DNA of 64,000 nucleotides from Pseudomonas congelans (lineage in GTDB: Bacteria > Pseudomonadota > Gammaproteobacteria > Pseudomonadales > Pseudomonadaceae): positions 265,178-329,177 of the forward strand of contig NZ_FNJH01000001.1 of assembly GCF_900103225.1 (NCBI RefSeq), written 5' to 3'. Positions 63,650 through 64,000 of this stretch are shown here, piece by piece (position 1 is the first letter of the stretch; each line of letters begins with the position of its first letter). The translations under genes were made by a program, and so were the position numbers. The notes beneath the pieces are model-generated. The model did no database searches, was not told the origin of the DNA, and worked only from the letters and a program-made list of their open reading frames with translations.

Positions 63650-64000
63650 TCAGAGCGCCTCAAGCGTCTCCAGCAGCACGCGAACCTTGGTGAAGGTTTC
63701 CTGATATTCGGCTTCGCAGTCGGAATCGGCGACGATGCCGCCACCGCCCCAGCAGGAAATCTGTCGGTCCTTGACCAGCAGGCTGCGGATGGCGATCGAG
63801 CTGTCCATTTCGCCGCGCACGTCCAGATACATCAAGGAGCCGCAATACAGGCTGCGCCGGGTCGGTTCCAGTTCGTCGATGATCTGCATGGCGCGGATCT
63901 TCGGCGCGCCGGTGATGGAACCGCCGGGGAAGCTGCCGCCGATCAGGTCCAGTGCATCGTTGCCAGCGGCCAGCTCTCCGGTCACGCTGCTCACCAGATG
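63650..64000 (-). CDS. pabB: Aminodeoxychorismate synthase component I (PabB), 3' end only
   Basis: The C-terminal 116 residues of a chorismate-binding enzyme; the gene continues beyond the window. Seen are [47 protein letters not shown] and IAIRSLL. The GGSITGAPK form and the YCGS segment fit PabB better than TrpE. With PabA it makes aminodeoxychorismate for folate. It converges on thrH with 32 bp between stops. Assignment to PabB also uses the usual thrH-pabB neighbourhood. Confidence 0.88.
   Translation of the reverse strand, partial: HLVSSVTGELAAGNDALDLIGGSFPGGSITGAPKIRAMQIIDELEPTRRSLYCGSLMYLDVRGEMDSSIAIRSLLVKDRQISCWGGGGIVADSDCEAEYQETFTKVRVLLETLEAL

Overview
The window looks like chromosomal DNA of a fluorescent Pseudomonas, most likely of the P. 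syringae group. The reasons are the GC-rich coding style, a complete kdpFABCDE locus, an 83-residue OprI lipoprotein, the cysB-cysH-thrH-pabB neighbourhood familiar from Pseudomonas, and Pseudomonas-type REP sequences. No tRNA, rRNA, CRISPR array, transposase or integrase was seen.

Region 1 (1-28,560) is accessory. It opens with the 3' end of an Ig-like protein gene, followed on the minus strand by a chaperone-usher fimbrial operon (major pilin, chaperone, usher, two-domain minor subunit or adhesin). Then comes a toxin-like cluster: a minus-strand Rhs gene (5963-11077), a plus-strand series of very large proteins without signal peptides (601 aa Ig-like; 1594 aa; and a gene of about 1713 aa split by a frameshift), a small secreted protein, and a second, plus-strand Rhs gene (23804-28507) ended by a hairpin. 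The two giant proteins carry four repeated modules whose motifs resemble the P47/OrfX (TULIP) proteins of botulinum-type clusters, each followed by Ig-like domains. The third giant gene is split at three perfect copies of an 8-bp repeat; removing one copy restores a single frame, so it is either phase-variable or recently broken. The paired Rhs and P47-like genes are the best candidate here for a poorly described, probably eukaryote-directed system.

Region 2 (28,591-37,471) has a minimal LuxR-type DNA-binding protein, then the potassium-import locus kdpFABC with its sensor kinase kdpD and regulator kdpE. A KdpE-like direct repeat lies upstream of kdpF. A small lipoprotein gene follows.

Region 3 (37,472-56,400) is core genome: MoxR, DUF58 and transglutaminase genes, CHAD protein, thioesterase, chemoreceptor, TatD hydrolase, lytic transglycosylase, DoxX, GreB, an ABC exporter divergent from a TesA-type esterase, L,D-transpeptidase and OprI. 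Two copies of a composite non-coding repeat lie at about 37.5 and 55.5 kb.

Region 4 (56,400-64,000) is core metabolism: acetyltransferase, DAHP synthase, ketopantoate reductase family protein, 5'-nucleotidase, universal stress protein, and the sulfur and amino acid genes cysB, cysH, thrH and the 3' end of pabB.
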